Source: Lewinellaceae bacterium (GTDB lineage Bacteria; Bacteroidota; Bacteroidia; Chitinophagales; Saprospiraceae). Taken from it: a stretch of DNA of 64,000 nt. Position numbers and translations under genes: made by a program. The notes beneath the pieces are model-generated. The model saw only the letters and a program-made list of their open reading frames with translations. It was not told where the DNA came from and made no database searches. Position 1 is the stretch's first letter, and the number at the start of each line of letters is the position of its first letter. The stretch spans positions 62,001 through 126,000 of the forward strand of contig JACJYA010000014.1 of assembly GCA_020636315.1 (NCBI GenBank), in the 5' to 3' direction. Positions 17,030-25,040 of this stretch are shown one piece after another.

Positions 17030-17293
17030 TTACCGAAGATTCCGGCCGGGGAACAGGCGCCGAAGTTGCCTGGCCAGAGCACCCTCGGGTTTTTCCGTTA
17101 TCAAACGGCGGTGCACGGCCCTGGCATCCCGCCTGGCTTTTCGGCGGCCATACCACCGGATAGCTTCAAAGGTTATGCTCTGGTGTTCAGCATTTTCGCC
17201 CGGCCCGGAAGACTGCCGTATTTCCGGCTGGCCCGTTTGCCGGTTAAGGAAAGAATGCCAGAGGCGCCGCAGGTCATTCCACCACTTCTTCAT
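17030..17293 (-). CDS. Small basic ORF overlapping the sigma gene
   Basis: 87 residues beginning MKKWWNDLRRLWHSFL and rich in Arg/Lys (RWYGRRKARRDARAVHRR). The ATG at 17293 overlaps the last 20 bp of the sigma factor gene, the arrangement typical of a sigma gene and a coupled downstream partner. It has no membrane helix and no known anti-sigma motif. It could be a sigma-associated regulator or a fortuitous frame; the coupled start is the main evidence. Confidence 0.4.
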   Translation of the reverse strand: MKKWWNDLRRLWHSFLNRQTGQPEIRQSSGPGENAEHQSITFEAIRWYGRRKARRDARAVHRRLITEKPEGALARQLRRLFPGRNLR

Positions 17294-17837
17294 AACAAAT
17301 GTTTTTAGCTTTGACCTGCTCCCGCACCTTTTCCATGCATTTGTGCTTCTGGGCCGTGGCCGAACGGGCATTGGCAAAACCAAACTCTCTGGCGACCTCC
17401 GAAAGCGGCATGCGCTGGTAATAAAAGGCCTGGAGGATCTCCATACACTTGCGGCCGGCCACTTCCAGGAAACGGAACAGGCGCAAGCGGGGCCTCTCCG
17501 GCGGCTGAACAATATCCTCGGGAATATCGATCTCTTTTTCCACTTCACTGAAGGTGAGCAGGTGCGCATTCTCCCGGCGCTGCCGCAGCCAAAGGTGCTT
17601 GGCGATGCCCATTGCATAGGCTGGTGGAGAAGAATGGATGTCCAGCCGGCCTTCCACTGCCTTCTCGTACATAATGACCAGGGTATCCTGAAAAATATCC
17701 CTTGCGTCTTCGTAATCGCCTCCCAGGGCCTTGACCAGGCGCGCTACCTGAGGAAAGCAATCCTTATAGAGTTGCTCAAAGGCCGCCTCGCGGTTAATAC
17801 AAAGTTGCCTGGCGATATCGATGGGTTGGGTTGTCAT
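17274..17837 (-). CDS. ECF-type RNA polymerase sigma factor
   Basis: 187 residues from the ATG at 17837. Region 2 is recognisable (FEQLYKDCFPQVARLVKAL, then YEDARDIFQDTLVIMYEKA), with the DxxQ-type helix replaced by DIFQDT. Region 4 is the helix-turn-helix MPLSEVAREFGFANARSATA. It lies upstream of, and overlaps, a small basic ORF and then the clpP paralogue, possibly one operon. The absence of a membrane anti-sigma factor is notable. The regulated promoters cannot be seen from the sequence. Confidence 0.85.
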   Translation of the reverse strand: MTTQPIDIARQLCINREAAFEQLYKDCFPQVARLVKALGGDYEDARDIFQDTLVIMYEKAVEGRLDIHSSPPAYAMGIAKHLWLRQRRENAHLLTFSEVEKEIDIPEDIVQPPERPRLRLFRFLEVAGRKCMEILQAFYYQRMPLSEVAREFGFANARSATAQKHKCMEKVREQVKAKNICYEEVVE

Positions 17838-17923
17838 AGCCAAAAAATTGAGTGATCATCGGGCTGTTTGGTACTGCCCTTTATTATAAAGTGCATAAAT
17901 CGGGGAAAGTATCACCCGGGAAG

Positions 17924-17998
17924 GTTATTTTTTTGAAAATAACTTGCATGATTACCAAAAAAAATTTTACTTGCACTTAAAATAGTTGCAAGTGCAAG
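17924..17998 (+). promoter_or_regulatory. marR upstream operator region
   Basis: Two inverted repeats precede the MarR gene. One is GTTATTTT/AAAATAAC at 17924-17943 (8-bp arms, 4-nt loop). The other is CTTGCACTT at 17970-17978 with AAGTGCAAG at 17990-17998. ACTTGCA occurs at 17942-17948 and 17969-17975, and its complement at 17987-17993. The same ACTTGCA word lies upstream of the S41 peptidase gene at 18457-18463. Autoregulation by this MarR protein is the simplest reading. Confidence 0.5.
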
Positions 17999-18441
17999 AA
18001 ACAAGAACACAGGAACAGCGGCTAGAGCAATTACCCGTATTTTTCATGGAACAGATCGTAAGGAGATACCGGCAGATGGCCACACAGGAACTGAAAAGGC
18101 ATCAGGCCGGAGTTTCAGTCGATCAATGGGTTGTACTAAAACAGATCAGTGAGAACAATGGCAGCAGCCAGGTAGAGATCGGCAGTTCAACCGTAAAAGA
18201 CGCACCGACCACCACCCGGATCATAGACCAGCTGGTCAACAAAAACCTGGTGAGCAAACAGCTCGACCCGGAAGACCGGCGCCGCTATATGGTCTTTGTC
18301 ACCGAGAAGGGCCGTCAGCTGATCGAACGCCTGATCCCGGTGGTACAGGAATACCGGCAAATACCGGTTCAGGGATTTTCCGCCGCCGAACACAAACAAC
18401 TCGTCGGCCTGCTGCAACGCATGTTGAAGAACTTAGAGTAA
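17986..18441 (+). CDS. MarR-family transcriptional regulator 1
   Basis: 151 residues with a winged helix-turn-helix: VSVDQWVVLKQISENNGSSQ, IGSSTVKDAPTTTRIIDQL as recognition helix, and the DPEDRRRYMVFVTEKG wing. It is a paralogue of the MarR protein at 31290 (both have the VDQWVVL and KDAPTxTRIID signatures). No ATG fits: starts are TTG at 17986 or GTG at 17992, both inside the palindrome 17970-17998, so bound regulator would cover its own start. Internal ATG at 18046 would remove the first dimerisation helix. The S41 peptidase gene follows co-oriented and is its likely target. Confidence 0.88.
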   Translation: MQVQETRTQEQRLEQLPVFFMEQIVRRYRQMATQELKRHQAGVSVDQWVVLKQISENNGSSQVEIGSSTVKDAPTTTRIIDQLVNKNLVSKQLDPEDRRRYMVFVTEKGRQLIERLIPVVQEYRQIPVQGFSAAEHKQLVGLLQRMLKNLE

Positions 18442-18519
18442 AAATTTCACCCATATACTTGCAATTACAACTTTTGCAAATCAAATATTTTAACAAGTAA
18501 TCACCCGACTATTATTATT

Positions 18520-19860
18520 ATGCGCAAACTAACCATTATTTTTCTGGCATTCCTGGCGCCGGGCCTTTTCCGGCCGGCAGCCAGCGCCCAGGGAACCCTT
18601 TCGGCTGAAGAACAGTCGATAACTATTGACAGCCTTATTCGCAGCCTGGAGGAAAACTACGTCTTCCCGGAGTTGGCAAAAGAGATGGGGGAGCACCTGC
18701 TCCGAAAGAATAAAGCCGGCGCCTTCAAAGAGCTTACCGAACCGGTGGCTTTCGCCGACCGGCTGACGGAGGAGATACAATCCATCAGCAAAGACAAGCA
18801 CCTGCGGGTGCGCTTTGACCCTGAAGGCGCAGCACATATGCGGGCAGATTCAGAAAGGGGGGAAGAAGAAGAGCCTGAGCCGCCCCAGGAATGGCTGAAA
18901 CAGATGGCACGCAGTAACTACGGCTTCCAGGAAGTGAAGATACTCGAAGGCAATGTCGGCTATCTTGACCTGCGCGGTTTTATGCCCGCTGCCTACGCCG
19001 GCGAAACCGCAACAGCAGCCATGAACATGCTGTCCAATACCGATGCCATCATCTTCGACCTGCGTCAGAATGGCGGCGGCGACCCGGGCATGATACAGTT
19101 GCTGACTTCCTATCTTTACGATTCAGGAAGAAGCGTTCATCTGAACAGCTTTTATTTCCGCCAAACCAACGATACTTCTCAGACCTGGACGCTGCCCTAT
19201 ATCCCGGGCAAGCGCAACCCCGATGCGGAGGTGTTTGTGCTGACCAGCAGCTATACCTTCTCCGCGGCGGAGGAATTCACCTACAACCTCAAAAACCTGG
19301 AGCGGGCCACCATCGTGGGAGAAACCACCGGCGGCGGTGCTCATCCCGGCGGCACCATGCCGATCGCCGATCGTTTTGTCGCCTTCATCCCGCTGGGGCG
19401 GGCGATCAACCCGATCACCAACACCAACTGGGAAGGCACCGGGGTGAGCCCTCATGTAGATGTGGAAAAAGAAAAGGCCCTCGATGTCGCCCATCAACTG
19501 GCTCTGGAAAAGCTGGCGGAAAAAGCCGAAACAGAAGAGGATCAACGCTACTACGAATGGATTGGCGCCTACCTGAAGGCAAAAAATGAACCGGCGGCCC
19601 TTAGCAAGGCCCAAATGGAGGCCTGTGCCGGGAACTACGGCGCCCGCAACCTGATCGTCGAAGACGGGGAACTCGTTTACCAGCGTACCGGACGGCCCAG
19701 GATGGAACTGATCGCCCTGAGCCCAACCACCTTCGCCCTGAAAGATGACCCCGAGTTGCGATTTACCTTAGAGATGGAAAATGGAGAAGCTACCGCATTG
19801 ATCCTCGAAAGCATTAGTGGCTGGAAGGAAAGAACGGAGCGGAGCAGGGCCCAACCCTGA
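18520..19860 (+). CDS. S41-family exported peptidase
   Basis: 446 residues with a signal peptide (LTIIFLAFLAPGLFRPAASA). The IRBP-like S41 fold is shown by NVGYLDLRGFMP, AIIFDLRQNGGGDP, the nucleophile region TSSYTFSAAEEF (S248) and IVGETTGGGAHPGG. It lacks a PDZ domain. The N-terminal helical domain (residues 25-100) and the C-terminal extension after residue 330 resemble those of retinol-binding-like S41 peptidases in Bacteroidota, where the tail is often a small beta domain (LIVEDGELVYQR, LSPTTFALKDD). It probably acts in the periplasm on peptides. It sits behind the MarR gene, with a shared ACTTGCA word upstream. Confidence 0.9.
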   Translation: MRKLTIIFLAFLAPGLFRPAASAQGTLSAEEQSITIDSLIRSLEENYVFPELAKEMGEHLLRKNKAGAFKELTEPVAFADRLTEEIQSISKDKHLRVRFDPEGAAHMRADSERGEEEEPEPPQEWLKQMARSNYGFQEVKILEGNVGYLDLRGFMPAAYAGETATAAMNMLSNTDAIIFDLRQNGGGDPGMIQLLTSYLYDSGRSVHLNSFYFRQTNDTSQTWTLPYIPGKRNPDAEVFVLTSSYTFSAAEEFTYNLKNLERATIVGETTGGGAHPGGTMPIADRFVAFIPLGRAINPITNTNWEGTGVSPHVDVEKEKALDVAHQLALEKLAEKAETEEDQRYYEWIGAYLKAKNEPAALSKAQMEACAGNYGARNLIVEDGELVYQRTGRPRMELIALSPTTFALKDDPELRFTLEMENGEATALILESISGWKERTERSRAQP

Positions 19861-19957
19861 CAAAACGGATATCAAAACACAACCAGACTGCTTTTAATAT
19901 TTATGTAAATCACCCGACCTTTTTTGTTCTTGTAAAAGATCACCTACACGACAACTG

Positions 19958-19999
19958 GCGCCGGCCGGCCTGCATGATGCGGGCGGGCCGGCGCTTTTT
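19958..19999 (+). terminator. Intrinsic terminator after the S41 gene
   Basis: GCGCCGGCC at 19958-19966 pairs with GGCCGGCGC at 19986-19994, followed by TTTTT. It ends the plus-strand unit and lies just before the end of the convergent Hpt gene. Confidence 0.85.
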
Positions 20000-20013
20000 C
20001 CGTCGAAGCGCAA

Positions 20014-20349
20014 TCACAATTGTTTTACCTGAGCATCCAGAAAAGCCTCTGCCTCCCGGTGCAGTTGATGAGCCCGTTCGAAGAGCCGTGGGAGTTCGTC
20101 CGTTTTCCCTTCTTTTACCTCATTTTCGATCTTTTCCAGCGTTTCTTTCAAGGCGATAATGCCCATGTAATCTGCCTGCGGTTTGAGAGAATGGGCATTG
20201 ATGGCCAGGCTAGCCCAGTCCTCTTCCACAAGGTTGGCCTGCATGCGGGTAAAGATATCGGGCGCCATCTGGAGGTAGATGCGGATATACCTCTTCATCT
20301 TGGCTTCATCGCCTCTGGTAAACTTCTTTAGGAAGGATAGATCAGCCAT
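20014..20349 (-). CDS. Stand-alone Hpt phosphotransfer protein
   Basis: 111 residues, all helical, with the Hpt motif NAHSLKPQADYMG in which H53 is the phosphoacceptor. Hpt proteins shuttle phosphate between the receiver of a hybrid kinase and a final response regulator. The ATG at 20349 was preferred over a longer frame. It lies 54 bp downstream of the single-domain regulator gene (20404-20793) and close to the hybrid kinase at 21611, which has a C-terminal receiver that would need such a partner. Confidence 0.9.
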   Translation of the reverse strand: MADLSFLKKFTRGDEAKMKRYIRIYLQMAPDIFTRMQANLVEEDWASLAINAHSLKPQADYMGIIALKETLEKIENEVKEGKTDELPRLFERAHQLHREAEAFLDAQVKQL

Positions 20350-20403
20350 GGTATTTGGTTCAATTGTTTGTCGTTCCCGTCTGTTCAAGCCAGGTACTTG
20401 CCA

Positions 20404-20793
20404 TTAACCAACATTCGCTTCGATCAGTTGCAGGATCTCATCGAAGGCGCCCTGCCCCTTGATTACGTAATGGATCGCCCCGTAACCAATAGTCTGGGCA
20501 GCCGTGCCATAACTCTTCTGGCTGGAGAGCATGATGACCGGCAGGGCCTTGTCTCGCTTTTTCAATTCTTTGAGGATATCGATGCCATTGGCTGCATTTT
20601 TTTCTCTGGAGTTCAGGTAGTAATCCAGTACGATGAGGTCCGGATTTTCATCCAGCTTTTCCAGGCAGGCTTCGCCCGTCGGAAAAGAGCTCAGCGAAAA
20701 TCCGGGCCTGTTTTCAGACAAATAATCTGCCAGCATCTCTGTAAGCAGAGGTTCGTCATCTACTATGAATATTTTGGGTTGTTGGCCTGACAT
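20404..20793 (-). CDS. Single-domain response regulator
   Basis: 129 residues forming only a receiver domain: acidic pair D12-D13, phosphoacceptor D57 (LIVLDYYL), S/T at the PVIMLSSQ strand and K112 (HYVIKGQG). There is no output domain, so it probably acts as a phosphate sink or relay, or by protein-protein contact. It is the first gene of a two-gene unit with the Hpt gene. A pair of 12-bp direct repeats, 20 bp apart, lies 99 bp upstream and recurs upstream of the gene at 24276. Confidence 0.9.
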   Translation of the reverse strand: MSGQQPKIFIVDDEPLLTEMLADYLSENRPGFSLSSFPTGEACLEKLDENPDLIVLDYYLNSREKNAANGIDILKELKKRDKALPVIMLSSQKSYGTAAQTIGYGAIHYVIKGQGAFDEILQLIEANVG

Positions 20794-20891
20794 AATGGGT
20801 CTTAATTAAAGATTAATTAATTACTCAGTAATGGCTTTCAGGAGGTTTTCACCGGCAAATTAGAGGAATTAAGACGGTGAAGCAATTTCCA

Positions 20892-20923
20892 GTTATCAAG
20901 CGGTTGGCAGGGTTATCAAACGG
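20892..20923 (-). promoter_or_regulatory. LytTR-like tandem operator, copy 1
   Basis: GTTATCAAGCGG (20892-20903) and GTTATCAAACGG (20912-20923) are direct repeats with a start-to-start distance of 20 bp. On the minus strand this gives CCGTTTGATAAC then CCGCTTGATAAC, upstream of the regulator gene that starts at 20793. LytTR proteins bind two direct half-sites one to two helical turns apart. The same arrangement is found at 24838-24869. Confidence 0.55.
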
Positions 20924-21099
20924 CGCCGCCGGTTTCCTGCGGCATTATGCTGCTCCCGTTCCCGACAATCCGGCGCCGCTAATGTCCATATTGTACCTGG
21001 CGCCATCCTGCCCCCCCAGGGCGATATGTTAAAAAAGGGAGCCTTTCCTTTGCCCCGGATTTTTCGGATATTGAAAGCCCTGCTAAACTGAAAAGAATA

Positions 21100-21573
21100 A
21101 TGAAAAGAAGTGAATTCCTCGCAAACCGGCTGAAAGAAGTATTGCTCAACGGGCGATGGATAGCGAACACCAACTACAAAGAACTGATCACAAGTGTAAG
21201 CTGGGAACAGGCCACCCGGAAAGCCGGAAGCCTGAACACCATTGCCGCGCTGGCCTACCACATCAACTATTACCTGGCCGGGCTTTTGAATGTGTTCGAC
21301 GGTGGAGCGCTCGAGATCAGAGACAAGTACAGCTTCCGCCTTCCGCCCATCCGATCCCAACAGGATTGGCATAAACTGGTGGATGAGTTTCTGGCCAATG
21401 CAGAAAAATTTGTTGAAAAAGTGGCGCAAATGCCCGATGAAAAATTTGACGAGCCCTTTGTTGATGAAAAATATGGCGACTATTGGCGAAATATTGAAGG
21501 CGTGATCGAGCACAGCTACTATCACCTGGGGCAGATTTCCCTGATCAGGAAGCTGGTATTGGAGAACGAATGA
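21100..21573 (+). CDS. DinB-like four-helix protein
   Basis: 157 residues. The DinB/DUF1572-type metal-binding histidine triad appears to be H54 (ALAYHINYYLAG), H138 and H142 (EHSYYHLGQI), set in a predicted four-helix bundle. Family members include bacillithiol-dependent transferases and many proteins of unknown function. It is a lone plus-strand gene between two minus-strand signalling genes. The ATG at 21100 is preceded by AT-rich sequence. The substrate is unknown. Confidence 0.75.
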   Translation: MKRSEFLANRLKEVLLNGRWIANTNYKELITSVSWEQATRKAGSLNTIAALAYHINYYLAGLLNVFDGGALEIRDKYSFRLPPIRSQQDWHKLVDEFLANAEKFVEKVAQMPDEKFDEPFVDEKYGDYWRNIEGVIEHSYYHLGQISLIRKLVLENE

Positions 21574-21610
21574 CAAGAAATCCTTCGGGGGCCAATCTGA
21601 CATAGCCAGC

Positions 21611-24247
21611 CTATTCTTCCATGGCGCCGCGGCAATACTTTGCCAGCTTTCCCATTAGAACCTCCGTCTCAAAGGGCTTCCCTATAAAATCATTCATCCC
21701 CGCCTCATAACAGCGTTCCACCTCCTCCTTCATCACATTGGCCGTCATGGCAATGATTGGGATATTCGCTTTGCCATTGTCCAGCAACCGTATCTTCTGT
21801 GTGGCTTCATAGCCATTCATCACCGGCATCTGTACATCCATCAGGATAACGTCAAAATCATCGTGAGTGGCCTGCTCCACAGCTATGGCCCCATTTTCGG
21901 CCACTACTACCTCTACCTCCCCGATGGCATCTTCCAGTTCTTCCTGTGCTACGATGGCATTGAATGCATTGTCTTCGGCCAAAAGCACCTTGATACCTTT
22001 CAGGGCTTCAGCGGGATTTATTTTACCAGAATCCAGTGCTGTCGCAGGCGCCCTTTCTTCCTCACCGGCCATCTCATAGGGAATAGAAACGTAAAACCGG
22101 CTCCCCTTGCCCTTTTCACTCTCTGCCCAGATACGCCCGCGCTGAAGTTCCACCAGCTTTTTGGAAATACTGAGGCCCAGGCCGGTACCGCCGAATTTCC
22201 GGCTGGTATCTGAGTAGGCCTGCTCGAAGGATTCGAATATCTTATCCAGGCGGCTCTCGTCCATGCCGACACCGGTATCTGACACACAAAATTTAGTGAC
22301 AATCTGATTGGCCCCATCATCAGGCTCTACGCTCAGCCGAATGGACACCAGGCCTTTTTCGGTAAACTTGACGGCATTGCCCAGCAGGTTGAGCAACACC
22401 TGGTGCAGGCGGGTGGGGTCGCCGAGCACCTGGGCAGGTACGCTTTGATCGATATTGGTTTTGAGCTCCAACCCCTTTTCCTCCGCCTTGAATTGCATCA
22501 CGGTAGCCACATTGTGTACAACCTCTTCCAGGGAGAAGGGGATATGCTCAAGGCTGACCTTGTCAGCCTCTATTTTAGAAAGGTCAAGTATATCATTGAT
22601 AATAACCAGCAGGGAACCGGAGGAGTCCTTTATCGCCTTCAGATAGGAGAGTTGTTCAACTTTGGGCGCGCGCCGCAGCAGTATGTCCGTCATGCCCTTG
22701 ATGGCGTTCATGGGGGTGCGGATCTCGTGACTCATATTGGCCAGGAACTGTTGTTTGGCGCGTTCGGAAGCCTGGGCTTTTTCCTTTTCGGCTTCGATCT
22801 GCCGCGTTTTTTCCGCCAGGGCCAACTGGGTCTGCCGGATGAAGCGCAGGCGGCTCCCCAGTCCGATGGCCAGGAGGAATACTACGGCCCCAACAGCGAT
22901 AAAAATGTTTCGGTTGGCCCGCTCCCGGCTCAATTGCTGCTGGAAGGCCAACTCCCGCTCCAGGTTTTGCCGGGCCATCTGCAGGCTATCCCGGAAACGC
23001 ACCCGCTGGAATTCGTTTTCCAACTCCAGGCGGACTGCCAACTGGGCGTTCCGCTCGCTGACGATAGAGTCCCTGTAGGTGATGTAGCTATTGTAAGCAT
23101 CGTAGGCAGCTGCCATATTACCGAGGGCTTCCCAGGCTTTGTAGAGCACCTCGTAATTCTCCATGGACTCCTTTTGCAACCCTTGGGCAAACTCCAGCCC
23201 TTTGCGGCCGTAGGCAATCGCCCGCTCATACTGTTGCAACTGGAGGTAGGCCAGGCCCAGTTGAGCACAGATATATGCCCGCCAGTCGTTGAGAATGGCG
23301 TTTGATTCGTAATATTCAAGGGTTTCCTGTAAGATCGGAATTGCCTCTTCAGCCCGGCCCAAGAATATCAGTATCCGGCCGCGGTAGCCCTGAAGGCCGG
23401 GCCGTTCCGCTTTAACCTGCCTGCCCAGGGCAATGGCCGAGTCGATGTAGGCCAAAGCCTGCTCATAGTTGCCCCTGAACACTTCATTCTGGGACAGCAG
23501 ATCGAAATTGCTTATGATAAGGGACGTGTCCTGAAAGCGCCGCGCCAGCTGCATACTCCTGCGAGTGTATTCCTCAGCCTTAGCCGTGCTTTCCATCATG
23601 CAGTAACTGTAACCCAGGCTGTTATAGATACTCATCTTTTCTTTGCCGGAACCGGATACCTGTTCCAGCAGGTTCAGGGCTTTCAGATCCCAGTATATGC
23701 ACTGTGGGTATTTACCCGAAACGGAAAACCCCTGGCCAGCGTCCTGATACAAAGACACCAACTGCAGAGTATCCGTGATCAAAGCCTCCAGGGGGGGGAT
23801 GATGGTGTCCAGATAGCCTTCCAGGGCATCAATATCATCAGTGAGGGCGTAGGTATAACTGATGTGAAACACGGCCAAGGGCAACTGATGAGTCCGTTTG
23901 ATGGCCATTGCAAGGCTCAGGTATTCCTTCAAAGTGGCCTGCGCTGTTTTCATATTGCCGGCAAAACCATAATCGATACCTAAATCATAGAGGAGCCGGG
24001 CCTGAAAGGTATCATTCCCCACGGCCCGTGCCAGTTCAAGGCCGAGGGCCTCGTAGTGGATCGCACTATCAGCCTGGGCTTTATCGAAAGAGCGCGCCAG
24101 CTCCTGGGCTGCCGACAAACGCTCCACCGGGGCTTTGCCGGCATCCTCCCATATTCGCCGCAGGGAATCCTGCCTCAGGCCCTGTGCCTGTAATACACCC
24201 AGCCCCCAGAGTGCTGGCAATAGCAGGATGGTTTTCCACTTTTGCAT
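21611..24247 (-). CDS. TPR hybrid sensor kinase with receiver
   Basis: 878 residues. Order: signal peptide (KTILLLPALWGLGVLQAQG); tetratricopeptide repeats over about residues 30-400; a coiled coil; one membrane helix at about 446-468 (IFIAVGAVVFLLAIGLG); HisKA with H507 (ANMSHEIRTPMNAIKG); HATPase (HQVLLNLLGNAVKFTEKG, SDTGVG, GTGLGLSISKKLVE); and a C-terminal receiver with D804 (VILMDVQMPVMNGYEA). Such kinases need an Hpt protein to hand on phosphate, and one lies at 20014. The secreted protein at 24276 starts the same unit, 29 bp upstream. Confidence 0.93.
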   Translation of the reverse strand: MQKWKTILLLPALWGLGVLQAQGLRQDSLRRIWEDAGKAPVERLSAAQELARSFDKAQADSAIHYEALGLELARAVGNDTFQARLLYDLGIDYGFAGNMKTAQATLKEYLSLAMAIKRTHQLPLAVFHISYTYALTDDIDALEGYLDTIIPPLEALITDTLQLVSLYQDAGQGFSVSGKYPQCIYWDLKALNLLEQVSGSGKEKMSIYNSLGYSYCMMESTAKAEEYTRRSMQLARRFQDTSLIISNFDLLSQNEVFRGNYEQALAYIDSAIALGRQVKAERPGLQGYRGRILIFLGRAEEAIPILQETLEYYESNAILNDWRAYICAQLGLAYLQLQQYERAIAYGRKGLEFAQGLQKESMENYEVLYKAWEALGNMAAAYDAYNSYITYRDSIVSERNAQLAVRLELENEFQRVRFRDSLQMARQNLERELAFQQQLSRERANRNIFIAVGAVVFLLAIGLGSRLRFIRQTQLALAEKTRQIEAEKEKAQASERAKQQFLANMSHEIRTPMNAIKGMTDILLRRAPKVEQLSYLKAIKDSSGSLLVIINDILDLSKIEADKVSLEHIPFSLEEVVHNVATVMQFKAEEKGLELKTNIDQSVPAQVLGDPTRLHQVLLNLLGNAVKFTEKGLVSIRLSVEPDDGANQIVTKFCVSDTGVGMDESRLDKIFESFEQAYSDTSRKFGGTGLGLSISKKLVELQRGRIWAESEKGKGSRFYVSIPYEMAGEEERAPATALDSGKINPAEALKGIKVLLAEDNAFNAIVAQEELEDAIGEVEVVVAENGAIAVEQATHDDFDVILMDVQMPVMNGYEATQKIRLLDNGKANIPIIAMTANVMKEEVERCYEAGMNDFIGKPFETEVLMGKLAKYCRGAMEE

Positions 24248-24275
24248 TGGCCGGAATTTAGGGGTTGTTACCAAT

Positions 24276-24752
24276 TTATTCCCGGGAAGTTACGAGGGAA
24301 AACTCAAAATCATACTGCCTGGAATAGTAAATCACCTGAGGGCCCGATACGATGGCCTCACAGTACTGAAGAAATCCGTCATCCACCGCTTTCAGAATGA
24401 CCTCCCCTTCCGACACCAGTTTGCCTCCGTAAATGGAAATGCCTTCGCTGTAGGTATATTCGCCATCCACCACCAGTTTACCCGTTTCGGCAATGTACAA
24501 TTCGGCGCCGGCCTGTATTTCTATCGACGCTACCTGAACTTCACTAAAAATAACCGGACGAGCGGTACTGCTGCTTTTGTTAGGCCTGATGATCACGTGG
24601 TCATTCTCACCGGGCACCCGGTTGGCGTCCCAGTTCGCGGGTTCATTCCAACAGCTGGCCTTTCCGGGAGTACCTCCTTTCCAGGTGATGCTTCTTTGTG
24701 CGGAAAGAAAGACGGGGGCGAGGAGCATAAGAACGAGTACCAGGTTTTTCAT
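24276..24752 (-). CDS. Secreted small beta-rich protein
   Basis: 158 residues with a signal peptide (NLVLVLMLLAPVFLSAQ). The mature part begins WKGGTPGKASCWNEPANWDANRVPG (shortened here: SCWNEPANWDANRVPGEND), a signature common at the start of Bacteroidota G8-like or autotransporter-like beta-helix segments ('W...NW....P...D.V.I'), then short strands (VASIEIQAGAELYIAETGKL). It is too short for a full adhesin and has no sorting domain. It is the first gene before the hybrid kinase, so it may be a ligand-binding or accessory partner of it; that is inference. Confidence 0.7.
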   Translation of the reverse strand: MKNLVLVLMLLAPVFLSAQRSITWKGGTPGKASCWNEPANWDANRVPGENDHVIIRPNKSSSTARPVIFSEVQVASIEIQAGAELYIAETGKLVVDGEYTYSEGISIYGGKLVSEGEVILKAVDDGFLQYCEAIVSGPQVIYYSRQYDFEFSLVTSRE

Positions 24753-24837
24753 TGGGCTTTAGTTTTGTAATAAAATGATTGTTTATCAATTGCAGCAGGA
24801 TAAAGAAAACAGATATAGGCCTCTGTCGCAAGTTTCG

Positions 24838-24869
24838 GTTATCCAGTGGTTGCATGGGTTATCAAACGG
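24838..24869 (-). promoter_or_regulatory. LytTR-like tandem operator, copy 2
   Basis: GTTATCCAGTGG (24838-24849) and GTTATCAAACGG (24858-24869) repeat with the same 20-bp spacing as at 20892-20923, here 86 bp upstream of the start at 24752. The second half-site is identical in the two loci. The spacer also shares GTTG. Confidence 0.55.
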
Positions 24870-24874
24870 TTGGG

Positions 24875-24988
24875 GGGTGTATAACAAATTGCACTTTTTG
24901 TTTGGGCCGTGGATTGGTAAGCCCGTAGCAAAGCGAAGGGATTGCTAAGCCTTTCAAAGCCTGACTGTGCAATCTGTTATTCACACCC
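24875..24988. repeat. Imperfect inverted-repeat element
   Basis: An outer inverted repeat (24875-24894 with 24967-24988; two unpaired bases and one mismatch) encloses a 13-bp direct repeat, GGATTGGTAAGCC at 24911-24923 and GGATTGCTAAGCC at 24939-24951. It lies between divergent signalling genes at 24752 and 25041. A small MITE-like element or structured leader are both possible. Confidence 0.45.
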
Positions 24989-25040
24989 GGCCTCCTGTAA
25001 GTGAAAAGTTTGTTATTTTGGCGATACTAAAGTAGCCGGA

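Noticed and set aside
17097..17108. GTTATCAAACGG near clpP, same as the LytTR-like half-site
   Set aside because: Only one half-site; no partner 20 bp away on either side, and it lies in a putative coding frame. Probably chance.
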